Below are positions 10,785 through 22,520 of a stretch of DNA of 29,192 nt, one piece after another. The first letter of the stretch is position 1, and each line of letters opens with the position of its first letter. Made by a program: the position numbers and the translations under genes. Below the pieces are notes generated by a model. It saw only the letters and a program-made list of their open reading frames with translations. It was not told where the DNA came from and ran no database searches. The DNA is from Dipetalonema caudispina (lineage: Eukaryota > Nematoda > Chromadorea > Rhabditida > Onchocercidae): positions 1 to 29,192 of the forward strand of contig JABVXV010000536.1 of assembly GCA_013365325.1 (NCBI GenBank). Reading direction: 5' to 3'.

Positions 10785-13700
10785 ATGATAATGATGAAAA
10801 AGACGAATAAATTTATAAATAATGCTGATAGTGTCGTGGACGATAGTATCCATGGGTTAATTCTTTTGCATGACAATTTGGCAACTTTAGATGTAAAGCT
10901 TATGGATTCTTCTTTCTTTAGTCAATTAAAAATGCAAATCTGTTAGCAATAACGGTTTAATGAAAAGATTGAAATGCTAAGCTTTATTTCGGACTTTACT
11001 AAACTGTAACAAACGTTATTTTATATTACTGCATAAATAATTTTATATTTGTGTATTAATGGTAATGTCTTAAAGACCGATAAAGTTTACATTTGTAGAT
11101 TGTTTTAGAGATGAATTTTTTGTGCATGATCAGCTATATCTGATGAATAATTGCTACTTTTGTGTACGAATTTACGTCTACATGTTTAGGTTACCGTTGA
11201 CACATTTGTTTAATTTTAGCGTTGTCATCGTGTAATTCTTCGGGCTGATATTGATAAGGTGAAAGGAAGAAAACATGTTACGCTACTTGCTGGTGGTGGT
11301 TCTGGACATGAACCATTTGCGGCAGGTAATACTGTGGGAAATTTTAATACAACAAAAAATTGAAGTTTTGACATAGTTTCAGTTATCATATAACTTATAT
11401 ACTGGATGAGAGACAATTATTTTTTTGAAATCTTCAATGGGAACTTTAAATTCAACGGAAAGAAGAAAGGGCGAACTTTTAATTTAAACTTGATTTTATA
11501 GGTTTCGTTGGAAAAGGTTTACTGTCGGCTGCTGTTTGTGGAAACGTTTTTGCATCACCACCTACTTCGCATATAACGGCTGGCTTAAATGCTATTCGTA
11601 ACAGTTGTAAGTGAATAATTTATAAAAATTTGTAAGTTATATTGTTTGGTTTTCGTGAGCACTTCACCTTGTTTTTCCAGGTAATTTTAGTCTTATATTA
11701 CACGAAACTTATTTTATTTGTCAGCTGGGACAGCAGTATTTGTTATCAATTATACCGGAGATCGACTTAATTTTGGTTTAGCTGTGGAACGATTCAATAC
11801 GAGTCGAGAAAAAGAGGTTCTTAGAGTACAGTAATACTTTATTAGGCATGCTTAAACTCTCAGTATGTCAACTAATAACAAAAATATAGCTTGAGGTGTT
11901 AAGTTTGATTTCGAAACTTTATGCGCTGGGAATATAGTTCTGTGAGAGGAAACGAGATAGCTATTGAACCTGTTTCTCCTTTTTAAGAAGCACGATAATT
12001 AAAACTGTATTCAGAGAAGTTCAAACTAGCGTTAAACAATTCTTGGATAAATGCAGTATGTACTTGGTTTGATCTAATTATTATTGTCGAACTATTATTA
12101 GATAAGTGAAACTAAGTTTCACCCGATTTATATGTGTCGAAAATTTCTTCGACTTACAAATGTTCAGGATGGAGAAGCGGAAATGGTGATAATTGGTGAT
12201 GACGTAGCCTTGGAAGGTAATCTTGTTGAACGAGATGTTGGACGTCGTGGTTTGGCAGGTGCTGTACTGTTGTTAAAAGTAAGCTTTCAAAATCAATTTC
12301 CGTGTATAAATTTCTGATTTGCCTTGTGAATTTCATTTGGTAATCGATTTGCCGTCTTTAGATTGCTGGTGCAATGGCTGAAGAAGGCAAAGATCTGAAA
12401 ACAATAACGACATGGTCCAGAATTATAAATGATAATTTGGGTAATTAAAGGAGATCGTAACGGTTTTTTGTTCAAAAAAAGTTTGACAGTTGTTATTAAG
12501 GTACTCGGGAAACTGGAGTCTTTGCAAAACGAAAGACTTAATGTGATTATACAGTGGTATACAATAAGAATAGTTTTAATGGGGATCATTTTAAGGCACT
12601 ATTGGCGTGAGTCTTTCTGCATGTAGTTTACCTGGGAGAGGACCAATGTTTGAACTGGAGGCTGATCTGATGGAATTTGGTCTCGGTATTCATGGTGAGC
12701 CTGGTTTTGAAAGGAGTCAATATAAGACGGCAAAAGAAGTGGCAAAACTGCTATTGGAAAAGCTTGAAAACAGTCGAAAACTGAATCTTCAGAAAGGTAG
12801 TGTGACAGATGAATTTACATTTGAAGAACTTTTAATTTACACAGGCTTGGAAGTTGGACTATTGAAAAATGCATAATTCTTCGAAGATGCAGTTTTTCCA
12901 GCTTTCGAGATTTCACCTTTTCGGAATGATTTGATTGTGAATCATGGAATTTTAAATTGGTGGATTCTACATTATTCATAAATTATTGCTGTTTCATTGA
13001 ATACATGGATAAGTATTTGAGGCAAATTTTTTGCGCATATTGAAATTTCACGTTTTCAGGCGACAAGTTGGTTGTTTTGTTAAATAATCTTGGTGGAACA
13101 TCACAACTTGAACTCAACATCCTGTCTGGAGAAATCTGTTCATGGCTATGTAAGTAAGTTTCTTTCCCGATTAATTTTGTCATTTGCTTCTAAATATACA
13201 AATAAGTAGATCATTCAACCAAGTTATTAAAATTTGACCAGCATGAATTTTGGCTTAATGGTTAAAAGTTCGATCTCTATGAAACAAAAAGGGAACATAA
13301 AGCTGGCATTTTATTAAAGCTTTCGTTTGAGGCTAGTACATTCAGTTTGGGTTATTTAAAGATACATGATATTACCTATTAAGGTGAAAAAGGTTATTGC
13401 ATTCAACGTTTCTATGCGGAAAGCTTGATGACATCGTTGAATGGTCATGGTATCAGTATTACAATTTTACGATTGGTATCAGACGACTGGTTGCAGTATC
13501 TGGGTATATAATGCTAAAGTATGCTGAGTAATGAATGAATTAGGTCCCAAACAAAATTTCAAATGAATGCAGGAGTCGGTTTTAACAAGTCTTACGATAT
13601 CGTTTTGATTGACGTAAATTATGATTTTACGACTAGTATCATGCAACTAATAGAAAGTATTGACTTAAGATGCGGTGACAGAAGCATCTGCATGGAGAAT

Positions 13701-16363
13701 GACACATTTGCCTCCGAAGCTTTCATCTGCTACAAACGAAATCAAATCAACGGGAAATAAACAGGGAATCAGTAAACTTGTTGGAGCAGTACTTTCTAAA
13801 GGTTTAATTGTTAGTCATTAATTTTAAGTAATTTTTCTGTGAACTCTAAATTTCCTGCTGGCTAGATATATTTGGAATATATTGACGATATTTTAAATAA
13901 TTCGATAATATAGAATTGCAATATTGTCCAAATAAGTATTTAAAAAAAGCTTAGAAATTTGTCGCAATGAAAAATTTCCAGCTAATAAAATCAAAAGCAG
14001 AATTATTGAGTCTTTTTTAATGCCTACGAATATGAGATACCTATTTCCCGTGTTTCTATTTCACCATTTTGACTACCTCTTTCGACTTTGTCAATTTTAT
14101 CTAATATGTTTCTGATGGTGTAGAAAAAAAAAGTAGGAAAGCGAAAAGTGATTTTTGTCAAATTGTTTGCAAGCTTATTCGCAATGTTAGCGTGACGAAC
14201 AGATGGGCCTTTGCAAGCATCAGTTTACTTGAAACAGTTATGGTTACTTACAAAATAAATGTTCTTAATATTTCAGAAGGTACAAAGTGTGTAGAAGCAG
14301 CTATAAAGAAAGCCTGTATAGCAATCCATGAATCTGTGGATGTATTAAATAGTTTAGACAGTATTGCAGGAGATGGTGATTGTGGAAGTACTCTAAAAAT
14401 TGGTGCAGATAGTAAGTTTCAGTTATCCAAAGTAAAAGCATTTTCCACTTATATTTAAAAAGGGAAAAGACCAACTATTCATAATAATTGTAAATTAGCA
14501 GTCTGACTTTCATTATTATCTGTACTTATAATGTTTTCAATACTGGAGTCATTTTAATATCTAAGTTATTTTTTACTGTTATTTTGCAGAAATTCTGAAA
14601 TGCTTGGATGAAGGAAAACTTAGATGTGACATGCCACGATCGTTATTTAATGAAATTTCACAAATATTTGAAGATGATGTTGGTGGTACAACTGGAGCCG
14701 TGAGTTTTGAGTTCTTCTTTCGACTGCTTCAAAATTTTCCCGTTTCAGTTTTGAGGTAATGTAATGACTCGGACAAGTTGATCGTAATTGTCGATCTTCC
14801 TACTCAACAATTAAAAAGAGCAATTATGAGACAGTTCATATCGACATGGATTACATGAGATTCTGTCAAGAAAGATCTGTTCATAATCATTTTATCATTC
14901 GTACCGCTGTTTTTACTTTTGCTACACTGACTGAGTAATGATACCCAGGATATTTGCAGCGAAAAAGATTATGATATATTTGAAAAGAAAAATTGGTAAC
15001 AGTCGTTTATGCTTTCATTAATGATGATATATGTTTTGTTTTTTGCTTTCCAGTTGTACGCGTTAATGTTCAGCTCTGCAGCTCAGGCATTTACTGGATC
15101 GACAACTGCAAAAGAGTGGTATATAGCGTTGAAGAATGGCCTAGAGGCTATTATGAAATATGGACAAGCTAAACCAGGTTCTAGATCTATGGTTGGTTTC
15201 CTTCATTTGCATCCTTCTTAACTGTGAAAAATTCGAGATTTGACCCAAATGATATGAAATATTTAACTTTTAACTGGAATACCAATGACATATGTTTTCC
15301 CTCTGCTGTGATACCATCTTATTCGCTTGATTTTCATGCGTACAAAGATTTACTAGTTTGTCGCATGTTTCACCTGAATGTCGAGAGTTGGACTACAGGA
15401 TTTTGAACAATATGACATTAAACAAAAGTTTTTTTTTCCGTCTGTCTACATCGGAAATCGTACTACATATGACAGTACTTCTTGAACAGCTACTACAAAA
15501 CGCTATCAAAAAATATCAAAAATAAACAAGACCTCTCCGATAGTAAACGAGTCACGGTGAAATCAAATAAACTAATTCATTTTTAAGCTTAGAGGTAATT
15601 TACTTTAAAACTCGACAATAAAATTTCATCGAGACTACGGAATCTTTTATTAAAGAAGTTAGCTTAAAAACAAATATATTTTCTAACTCTTGGCAGACTG
15701 TGTTTAATTGCATTTATATTTTTTTTTAGAGAATTCTGAAATTTATTCGGACGTTTTTGGATGCAACTGACAACTAGTAATTACAGGTAGACCCTCTACA
15801 TGCTGCTGTAACAGCAATAACAAATGATAATCCGGAAAAAGCGGAGTGGGAAAATGCTGTAAAGGTAATTTATTCTTTAATTATTGTTTTATTCTTTTTT
15901 ACTTTTGACTTTTCAGTTTGATTTCGGTACGAAACCATTTTTCTTGTTAAATTTACCAAGCAAGTGTCCAAATTCCCAGATTTCATGTGTAGTTAGTAAG
16001 TTACCGACTATACTAGTTTGATCTGCTTATCCTCTTACCTTTCTCATTGGCTGATTTCTTCAAAAATTATGCTTATAGATCAGCACTTATCAGTGGTATT
16101 TAGATATTCAATTTTTAGCTGATGACTCGAAAAAGTTAAATCGAGTTGACTTTTTACTACACTTCATTCCGCTGGTTTCGCCCCTTCTTTTTTACATTAA
16201 TTGTTTGCAGCAAGCTGAAGAAAGAGCAAAAGCAACCAGTGGCATGTTTGCGCAAGTTGGTCGTGCAAGTTACACTTCGGCATTGGTACAAAAAGAACCA
16301 GATGCTGGTGCAGTTGCTATGTCTACATGGTTGCGAGCTGTTTATGAAGCTGTTTATTCGTAA
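10785..16363 (+). CDS. TKFC: Triokinase / dihydroxyacetone kinase, TKFC type (15 exons, 585 aa)
   Basis: Exons: 10785-10892, 11220-11325, 11502-11606, 11725-11816, 12168-12278, 12362-12440, 12596-12796, 13060-13149, 13384-13503, 13670-13801, 14277-14411, 14590-14699, 15054-15191, 15787-15864, 16211-16363. All phases agree (1758 nt), and the length is close to the human protein (575 aa). The enzyme uses ATP to phosphorylate dihydroxyacetone and glyceraldehyde in cytosolic triose and fructose metabolism; the vertebrate enzyme also cyclises FAD to cyclic FMN. The DhaK domain (about 1-340) shows the [13 protein letters not shown] start, GGGSGHEP (61-68), [10 protein letters not shown], and GLGIHGEPG with the substrate-binding His at 233. 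The DhaL domain (from about 385) shows [11 protein letters not shown] with metal-binding Asp409, Asp414 and Asp416, GGTTGA (458-463), and a GRASYTS...PDAGAVA end. The start could also be ATG 10791 or 10794, which better matches family N-termini. Exon 4 may end at 11825 instead of 11816 (both in frame). The GTTGGT donor at 15192 is weak. Confidence 0.93.
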
Positions 16364-16661
16364 TTCAAATTTAAAATTAGTTATTACATTTGGATTTCAT
16401 GGCACAGATTGTATGTAGTAGCTATTGCATCCAGTAATTGTTGCTTCTCATTGGAACCTAGAAATCGAGTTCGTCGATTGCAGTAAATTACAATTCTATT
16501 CTTTACCCATTTATTTGTTATAGTTAGAAATTCGGTTTTATGCTGATGATTATGCATATTTTTGGTTGATACGTTTGACATTTGACTGACTTCGAAAACA
16601 TTGTATTTGGGATCGGGTGATCTATGTAATTGGGAAATAGGATTTAATAACTTTTAATAAA
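16364..16661 (+). terminator. TKFC: Probable 3' UTR and AATAAA signal of the triokinase gene
   Basis: AATAAA occurs at 16656-16661, 293 bases after the stop codon, in otherwise featureless AT-rich DNA. I saw no earlier canonical hexamer downstream of the stop. Confidence 0.45.
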
Positions 16662-19158
16662 TTCGCAGTATTTCCTGCTAAACTATATCAGTTTCTTTGT
16701 TCCCTTGGATTGTTGGTACTGATCCATCAGTGGATGATTCTTTCCAATCGGGCGGGATAATCTTTCAATTAGGGAAAATTTTCATGAATTTCAAATTCCT
16801 GTCTTCAAAGGCATGATTTATATGGCATATCTTTAAAATCGCACTATGAACACGTAGTAGTAATCATTTCTCACGCAAATAATTTTCATATTTCTTAGAT
16901 TCTTCTAGCTAAGATGTAGCAAGCTCAGATATGAGTTTTTTAATTTTAGGTGATCAAAATTAGGCAGACTTCTCTGTCTGCAGTAAGTTCACACCAACAT
17001 GATTGATCTATAACTGATTGTTATTGTTATTGTTGCTGTCCCCGATGTAATTAATACATATCTGGAAAATTTAGAACTGAAGAATTGAAATTTCTATCAT
17101 TCATTTTTTTTTAGTTCACTTTTCCCCTAAATTTAACTCGCAAATGTTAGTCTTTCAAAAAAAAAGAAAAAGTTCTTAGTAACAAATTCATTGAAATACA
17201 CTGGATAAAAAATATTGGTAGTTTAAAGAACTTATGTTTTTGTTCGTTTATTTTTGAACAATTAAAATGATAGCATATTATATATTTTTCAAGTGAATTA
17301 GATTATTTCTGCTTTTGACATATCCTTTTTAAAGACCTTTCAATTTTCTGATTTATCGCTGTAAATATGTTGCATATTTATCATTCGATTCTTCCCCATT
17401 CATATAGCTTATAGTAACAATAACAAAAGAGGTTTCTTGACATGGCAAAAATATTTCTTTGCAGGTAAAAAATAGCAAAAAAAAGAACAAAACTACCAAA
17501 TCGTGCATAAATTATCAACGTCTGAAAGCGATGGTATCGAAGCCTTTGATGTGAGAAATTCTTGCTCAAAACAATCTTCATATGATGCGATGAGGTCAGA
17601 ATGGATCAAATCCTAACAAATTTTGCTAAATACATTCTTTTTTTCGACAAAAAGAAAAAAAATCTCATATTTGGCGATGGTTATGAATGTTTATTAGAAA
17701 GATTCGGTTTATGAATTCAACAAGGCATGAATAATTCCAGTTGGTCAGGTTTTAAGCACTGGAAACTATCAATTGCTAAGATTAATTAAAACAAGTGTCA
17801 CTTCGTCACATCGCATAATTCATGATCAAGAATCCATTTTTTTTCAAGCTTTGAACATCAGTTTATAAACTCGTAACTATTGTAGGGCAGTGTAAAAAAG
17901 CACAGGAAATTTGTCATTATTTAAATCCCTTTGCCTGGAATGATTGATATTTGGATTGTATTTAACTCCTTAATAAGTTATACAGTCAAAGTCAAGAAAT
18001 CGTATGAGTTGAAGACGTAATATGCGTGTTTTTAACCATATATTATGAAATGATTCGTTGGAATTACTGCATGACCATTGCTCTACTGATAGTTAATCTT
18101 ATAATAATACTTTTACACATTCATTACACTTATCGAGTGATTCTTAAAAAGTATTCATTTGGTGACTATTTAAAATGGAATGAGAAAGGAAAGAGAAGGA
18201 GGTGAACGTCTGATCGTGCAGAAAAAAACTTTGCAAAATGATTTTTCTCTTGTTTTCTTTTTCTGATTTGATTTAAATTTTAAGTCGATGTGATTTATTT
18301 GATCTGATTAAATTAACTTGTGAAAGCAATTATTCTGAGTAATGCTATGTATATATATATACTCCATTCCATTGATTTTTTCCTTCCATTTAAATTTCAA
18401 AATTTTCAAATTTCGACAAGAGGAGCGTTTACAATACAAATCACCAAAGCGCGCTTGTCTGCTGTCCTCTATGTTTTATATGTTTTACATATACATGTAC
18501 ACACACACACACACACACACAAACACACACAGACACACACACACATACAGACACACACACATACACACACACACACACACTATTGTTGATCTTTGTCTTT
18601 TGTTTGATTTTAATTTCCTGTCTTTTCAAATGGAACTTAAGGATTTCTTTCATTGGATTTTCTATCATTTGATGATGATTCATTATGAGGAGTTAAATGA
18701 AAAGAGGAAAAGCCAGAAGGACGAAGATTTATTGGCCTTTTTTTTATTTCGCTTTTTTTTGCTGTGAATTTTTTGTTTTTTAACCATATTTTATTTTGTT
18801 TTAATCGAGTTCAAGTGGTTCTAGAGGTGTTGTGGGAAGTATTGGAATTTGAAAATTGAGATCAAGAATGGAGGAATGATACTCAAAACTTATAAAATAA
18901 AATTCATATTGCCGATTCATTTAAAAAATAGAAAAATAAATATATATATATATATTCATTTATACTTGTATGTTTGTTTGTTTTATTTATGTAATGAAAT
19001 GGTAAGATCTTCCCTTCCTTTTAGTTTACGCAAAGTTTTTATGAGAAATTTAGAAGATACTATGACAAGGAGTTTCGATTATCAGTCGTTCCCATCACGT
19101 TACGCCTATTGCGTTTACTTCCTTCTTTGATTCTCTTTGCAAAAATTTTAACAAAACT
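16662..19158. other. Intergenic DNA between triokinase and PSF1 genes
   Basis: About 2.5 kb with no exon or RNA gene I can support. Small perfect inverted repeats occur: GCAGAC/GTCTGC around 16965-16982, and TTCCAGT 17735-17741 with ACTGGAA 17758-17764. A CA microsatellite lies at 18498-18580 and short TA runs near 18349 and 18942. The PSF1 promoter is presumably at the right end. Confidence 0.55.
18498..18580 (+). repeat. (CA)n microsatellite with AA/GA interruptions
   Basis: About 80 bases of mostly CA dinucleotides, broken by AAAC, AGAC and ATAC variants. On both strands it yields long His/Thr or Cys/Val reading frames, which are artefacts of the repeat. Confidence 0.95.
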
Positions 19159-19169
19159 TGAAATTTCAG
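19159..19169 (+). promoter_or_regulatory. Probable spliced-leader acceptor of the PSF1 gene
   Basis: AATTTCAG ends at 19169, 51 bases before the start codon at 19221, with no ATG in between and no coding exon upstream. This is the usual layout of a trans-splice site in nematodes; a cis acceptor from a 5' UTR exon is the alternative. Confidence 0.5.
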
Positions 19170-19220
19170 AAGTACGCTTTAACACACCGACAACTAACCG
19201 GCAAGTCTCACTAACCCCAT

Positions 19221-21530
19221 ATGAACCGTGACATCGAGTCGGTAATTGATGATGCCGTTGCACTAATCAGCTCATTGAATTCCTCTTCACCCGATTCCAT
19301 TCCTCCATATAATGTTGGTGTCTTTTCTTTAATTAATTTCGAATTTTGGAAAGTTAGAAAAAAAGGATCGATTACAAAATAAAATAGTTCGTACATTTTC
19401 ATACATTTAGTTGATTAGTTTGTTTGAAATGCTTAAAATGGCTGAGTTTATTTTGGGACCAGGAATTGAAATACAAAACTTGATAACACTGCAAAAGTAA
19501 TAATAATAGTAGTGGTGGTACAGTCCTGGAGAATTTCCGAATTTCAGATTGATGCGACGAAAAAATGTATCGCTAACATTAACAAACTGTACAAGAAAAA
19601 TGCCGATGATTTGTGAGCAATTAAATGATTAATTAACCGAACTTCGAAGCATAAAACTATTTCTGCAATCCAACCCAAAATACCTTTCTTTTCAGTAATT
19701 TATTGATAATTTGCAAAGAGAAAAAAAACGGTAAAATAGACAATATTGACATTGGACTCTAAATTATAATAATTTCTAACTTATATAAAACAGACAAATT
19801 TCTAAAAGATAAGAAAATAATATGTTATGGAACAATGTCACGTGGTGTTACCTACTATGAGTAATTTACTTGTAAAAGTATATATATTGTCCTTAAATAG
19901 TGAAGACTTTCAGGATGATCTTAAAATCAGGTTCAATATCGGAAAAAAGCAGAAAGCAGGAAGTAGCAATGACAGCACATGCCAGGCAAAGTTGTATTGA
20001 ATATATCAAACGATGCTGTTGTACTTATTTACATGAACGTATATTGCGGATAAAGCATTTACGTTGGAAACATGGTGGGCATGTGCCGGAAAAAATTAAG
20101 GTAAACTATTTGATCATTCTTTTCCGGGCTTGTGCAGCTTTTCTGCTACTACTACGCAATCTTTATGTTTGTTTTAAAATAAAAGAAAAAAATTTTTAAA
20201 TAAAATTTTCTTGGGGATTTTTTTTGGGGAAAGAGAAGGAAAAAAGAAGTGATGGGGATTAATGTTCGTGTTTTGCTATTTTTCGCAGTATTTTAGAATA
20301 GCATCGCTTGCATTAACTTTTCAAATGAAGCAAAGAAAAAAAAAAATTCATCTTTTAACGCTTCGATCCGTAAACTGTCTTAAACATTGCCTCAATTGTT
20401 AACCTTCTATTGTAGAAGGCATTTCATAGAATTCAATTGCTTTAAAATATTCCGGGAGCAGCAAAATTCAAAGTTGCTTAAATTGTTCCAGAAATACCAA
20501 ACTAGACTCTCGGAAATATTGTCTCCTAGTGACTCTTCAAATTTGTAATAGATTGAGAAATTAGATAAGAGATGCACTCCATGTATACAGAAAGTTCAAG
20601 TGAAATTTCTCCCCAGTTCTTCTTGTCCTTAAATTCATGTATAGAATATTCTTTTTTCTGAAAGGATAATTTCAACATAATATGAGCAATCAATTGTTAA
20701 TTGTAAAACAAAATCATTTCTCCAGTACTGGAATCTGATATTTCACTTTATTTTTACTTTTCTTGCTGCACAATTACTAATATTCAGGAAAATCTGTGTG
20801 AAGCGGAACTGAAATGGTTACAGGAATACAACAATCTTCTTGCCGATTTCCAAAGTTCTCTTGGTGAGAACGGAGTGAATTTATTGTTGAATATGAAACC
20901 GCCTCATAATTTATTTGTCAAGGTCAGCTTCTTTTAATTTACCCATTTTCTTTCTATTGGCTCATTTTTGCACTTCACTTTATCGTGTCTTTTTCTTTTT
21001 TCTTGAATTTCCTTATCATAAATTTACCTTTTACATTTTTACAATTTTATTCAAACAAATTAAGTTAAAAAGGATTAATGTTTTAAATAAATCACATGCA
21101 ACAAATTATCATATCAGTTAAATTCACCGGTTCATTTTTCTAGGTTCGGGCAAAACAAAATATTGGTTCTTTTGAATTAAGCGATGGGACGACCGTTTCT
21201 CTTACTGAAAATGCATTGGTATAGTTTCCCTTTCTGTTTCAAAAATTTCCTACATTTTAATTTTTTTTGATTTAGCTTTGATTTAAGAGAATTCTGATTG
21301 ATTTTCTGAAATTTTCTAGCTGACTGTTTGCTCGATAACATTTTACTTCTCCTTTTGCCTATAATTTTTGATATTGGATTGTTGCTTAAGAAAGATTCTG
21401 GCGGGCTACAATAAACGAACCAATTTCTTGAAATCGATTGTTATTTCTTTTTTGCTTTTTACAGCACTCGTTACCTGTGGCGGATTGCGAGATGTTGATT
21501 AGGCAAGGAATGCTGGAGCTCGTTGAATAA
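19221..21530 (+). CDS. GINS1: GINS complex subunit PSF1 (6 exons, 206 aa)
   Basis: Exons: 19221-19313, 19548-19612, 19914-20100, 20788-20922, 21144-21218, 21465-21530. Phases agree throughout (621 nt), and the length is near human PSF1 (196 aa). PSF1 is one of four GINS subunits that bind MCM2-7 and CDC45 to form the replicative helicase in the nucleus. The helical A domain carries CIEYIKRCCCTYLHERILRI (residues 81-100) followed by KHLRW, like the vertebrate VAYLYDRLLRIRALRW segment. AELKWLQEYNNLLADF and MKPPHNLFVKVR (151-162) lead into the small C-terminal B domain: GSFELSDGTTVSLTENALHSLP, then CEMLIRQGMLELVE at the end. This ending (LIRQGxLE) separates PSF1 from SLD5, PSF2 and PSF3. The first exon (31 codons) is less conserved, and its GTTGGT donor is weak, so that junction is the least sure. 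No canonical AATAAA was seen after the stop; a long T run lies at 21589-21609. Confidence 0.92.
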
Positions 21531-21959
21531 TGATACTGTGATATTTGTTTGTGACTCTCTGTCTATTCGTACGTGTTGTGTTGTTGTTTGTTTTTTTTTT
21601 TTTTTTTTTATTATTATATTTCTTGAATTATTTTAAATAGTTTATGTTTTGTTCATGCAATATTTCCGATTAATTTATTGAAAAATACCGAAAACTTCAG
21701 GTTTTATAAGTGATTCAGTGGATGGATTGGATGGAATTGGTCTTATCTGTGAATGATACTTATCGCTATATATTGTATATCAATACTGACTTTTCCCTTT
21801 TTCTTTTTTAAACGAGAAATTCAATTATACAATTAGAAAAGGGAATTTTAGATGAACATATCGTAAAATATCACTTTGCGAAATAATATGCATCTAATTA
21901 TACTTGTTGAGGATATCCTTCAATTACAGATTCGGTAAATACTTTCATCCTAATAGATG
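21531..21959. other. Sequence downstream of PSF1, no feature recognised apart from a poly-T run
   Basis: AT-rich DNA with a run of about 21 T residues (21589-21609) and no canonical AATAAA signal. It probably contains the PSF1 3' UTR, the end of which cannot be placed from sequence alone. Confidence 0.5.
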
Positions 21960-22520
21960 GGGGACAGGGTTGATCTGTAGGCCTGGTAGCTGGACGTTTA
22001 CGTGATTTGTCCCTTTAAAACCGCTTACAATTGACGTCTTGACGTGTACGTTCACCCAATTACAACAAGCAACGTGCATTTTTCAAATTTTCAATCGAGA
22101 TATTTCCCGCTCATCCCAACTTTCTGCAACAAAATTCGATAAAAGAGACGCGGGAAACGCGCAACGCCGTAAAGAGGGCAACAATACGACAGGACGGACC
22201 AGGCTGTATGGCTATGCATTGTACATATATGTGTGTGTGTGTGTGTGTCTGTCAGTGGGCGTGTGCACAACCCTGAGAACTTCCAAATGTTTTGGCGCCA
22301 ACCGTGTTCACCCTGGCTAACCTAACCTAAATGTCGTTGCTGATCCAGTAATCTATCTGTCTGTCATCACTCACCTCGCGCATTCCATCGGCCCAACCCG
22401 ACGATCGGTTGATCATCCATTCGGTCGGTTAGCTATTGAGTCATTCAGTCTGTGAGTGAGTGATCATTCGATTAGATTGCTTAGTGTACTGTTGCGTTGG
22501 ACGATTACAGGCAGCTTCTC
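21960..22520 (+). promoter_or_regulatory. CpG-rich candidate promoter with E2F-type and CRE-like sites
   Basis: CpG dinucleotides, rare elsewhere in the window, are dense here. Three matches to the E2F consensus TTTSSCGC are present: TTTCCCGC at 22103-22110, its reverse form GCGGGAAA at 22150-22157, and TTTGGCGCCAA at 22291-22301, which is the palindromic E2F site. Two CRE-like motifs, TGACGTC (22032-22038) and TGACGTG (22040-22046), lie just upstream. A short (GT)n run sits at 22230-22247. The block starts 430 bases after PSF1 ends and lies about 1.9 kb upstream of the first microRNA-type hairpin on the same strand. I infer that it drives that non-coding transcript. A first exon of a gene beyond the window is also possible. 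Confidence 0.5.

Noticed and set aside
18320..18767. Overlapping open frames across the CA microsatellite on both strands
   Set aside because: The middle is His/Thr or Cys/Val repeat translation; flanks show no conserved protein and lie in intergenic DNA.
18857..18879. TGAGATCA, a bantam/mir-58-type seed
   Set aside because: No hairpin partner arm upstream or downstream.
22315..22330. Telomere-like CTAACCTAACCTAA
   Set aside because: Nematode telomeres are TTAGGC repeats; only two imperfect units are present in internal DNA.
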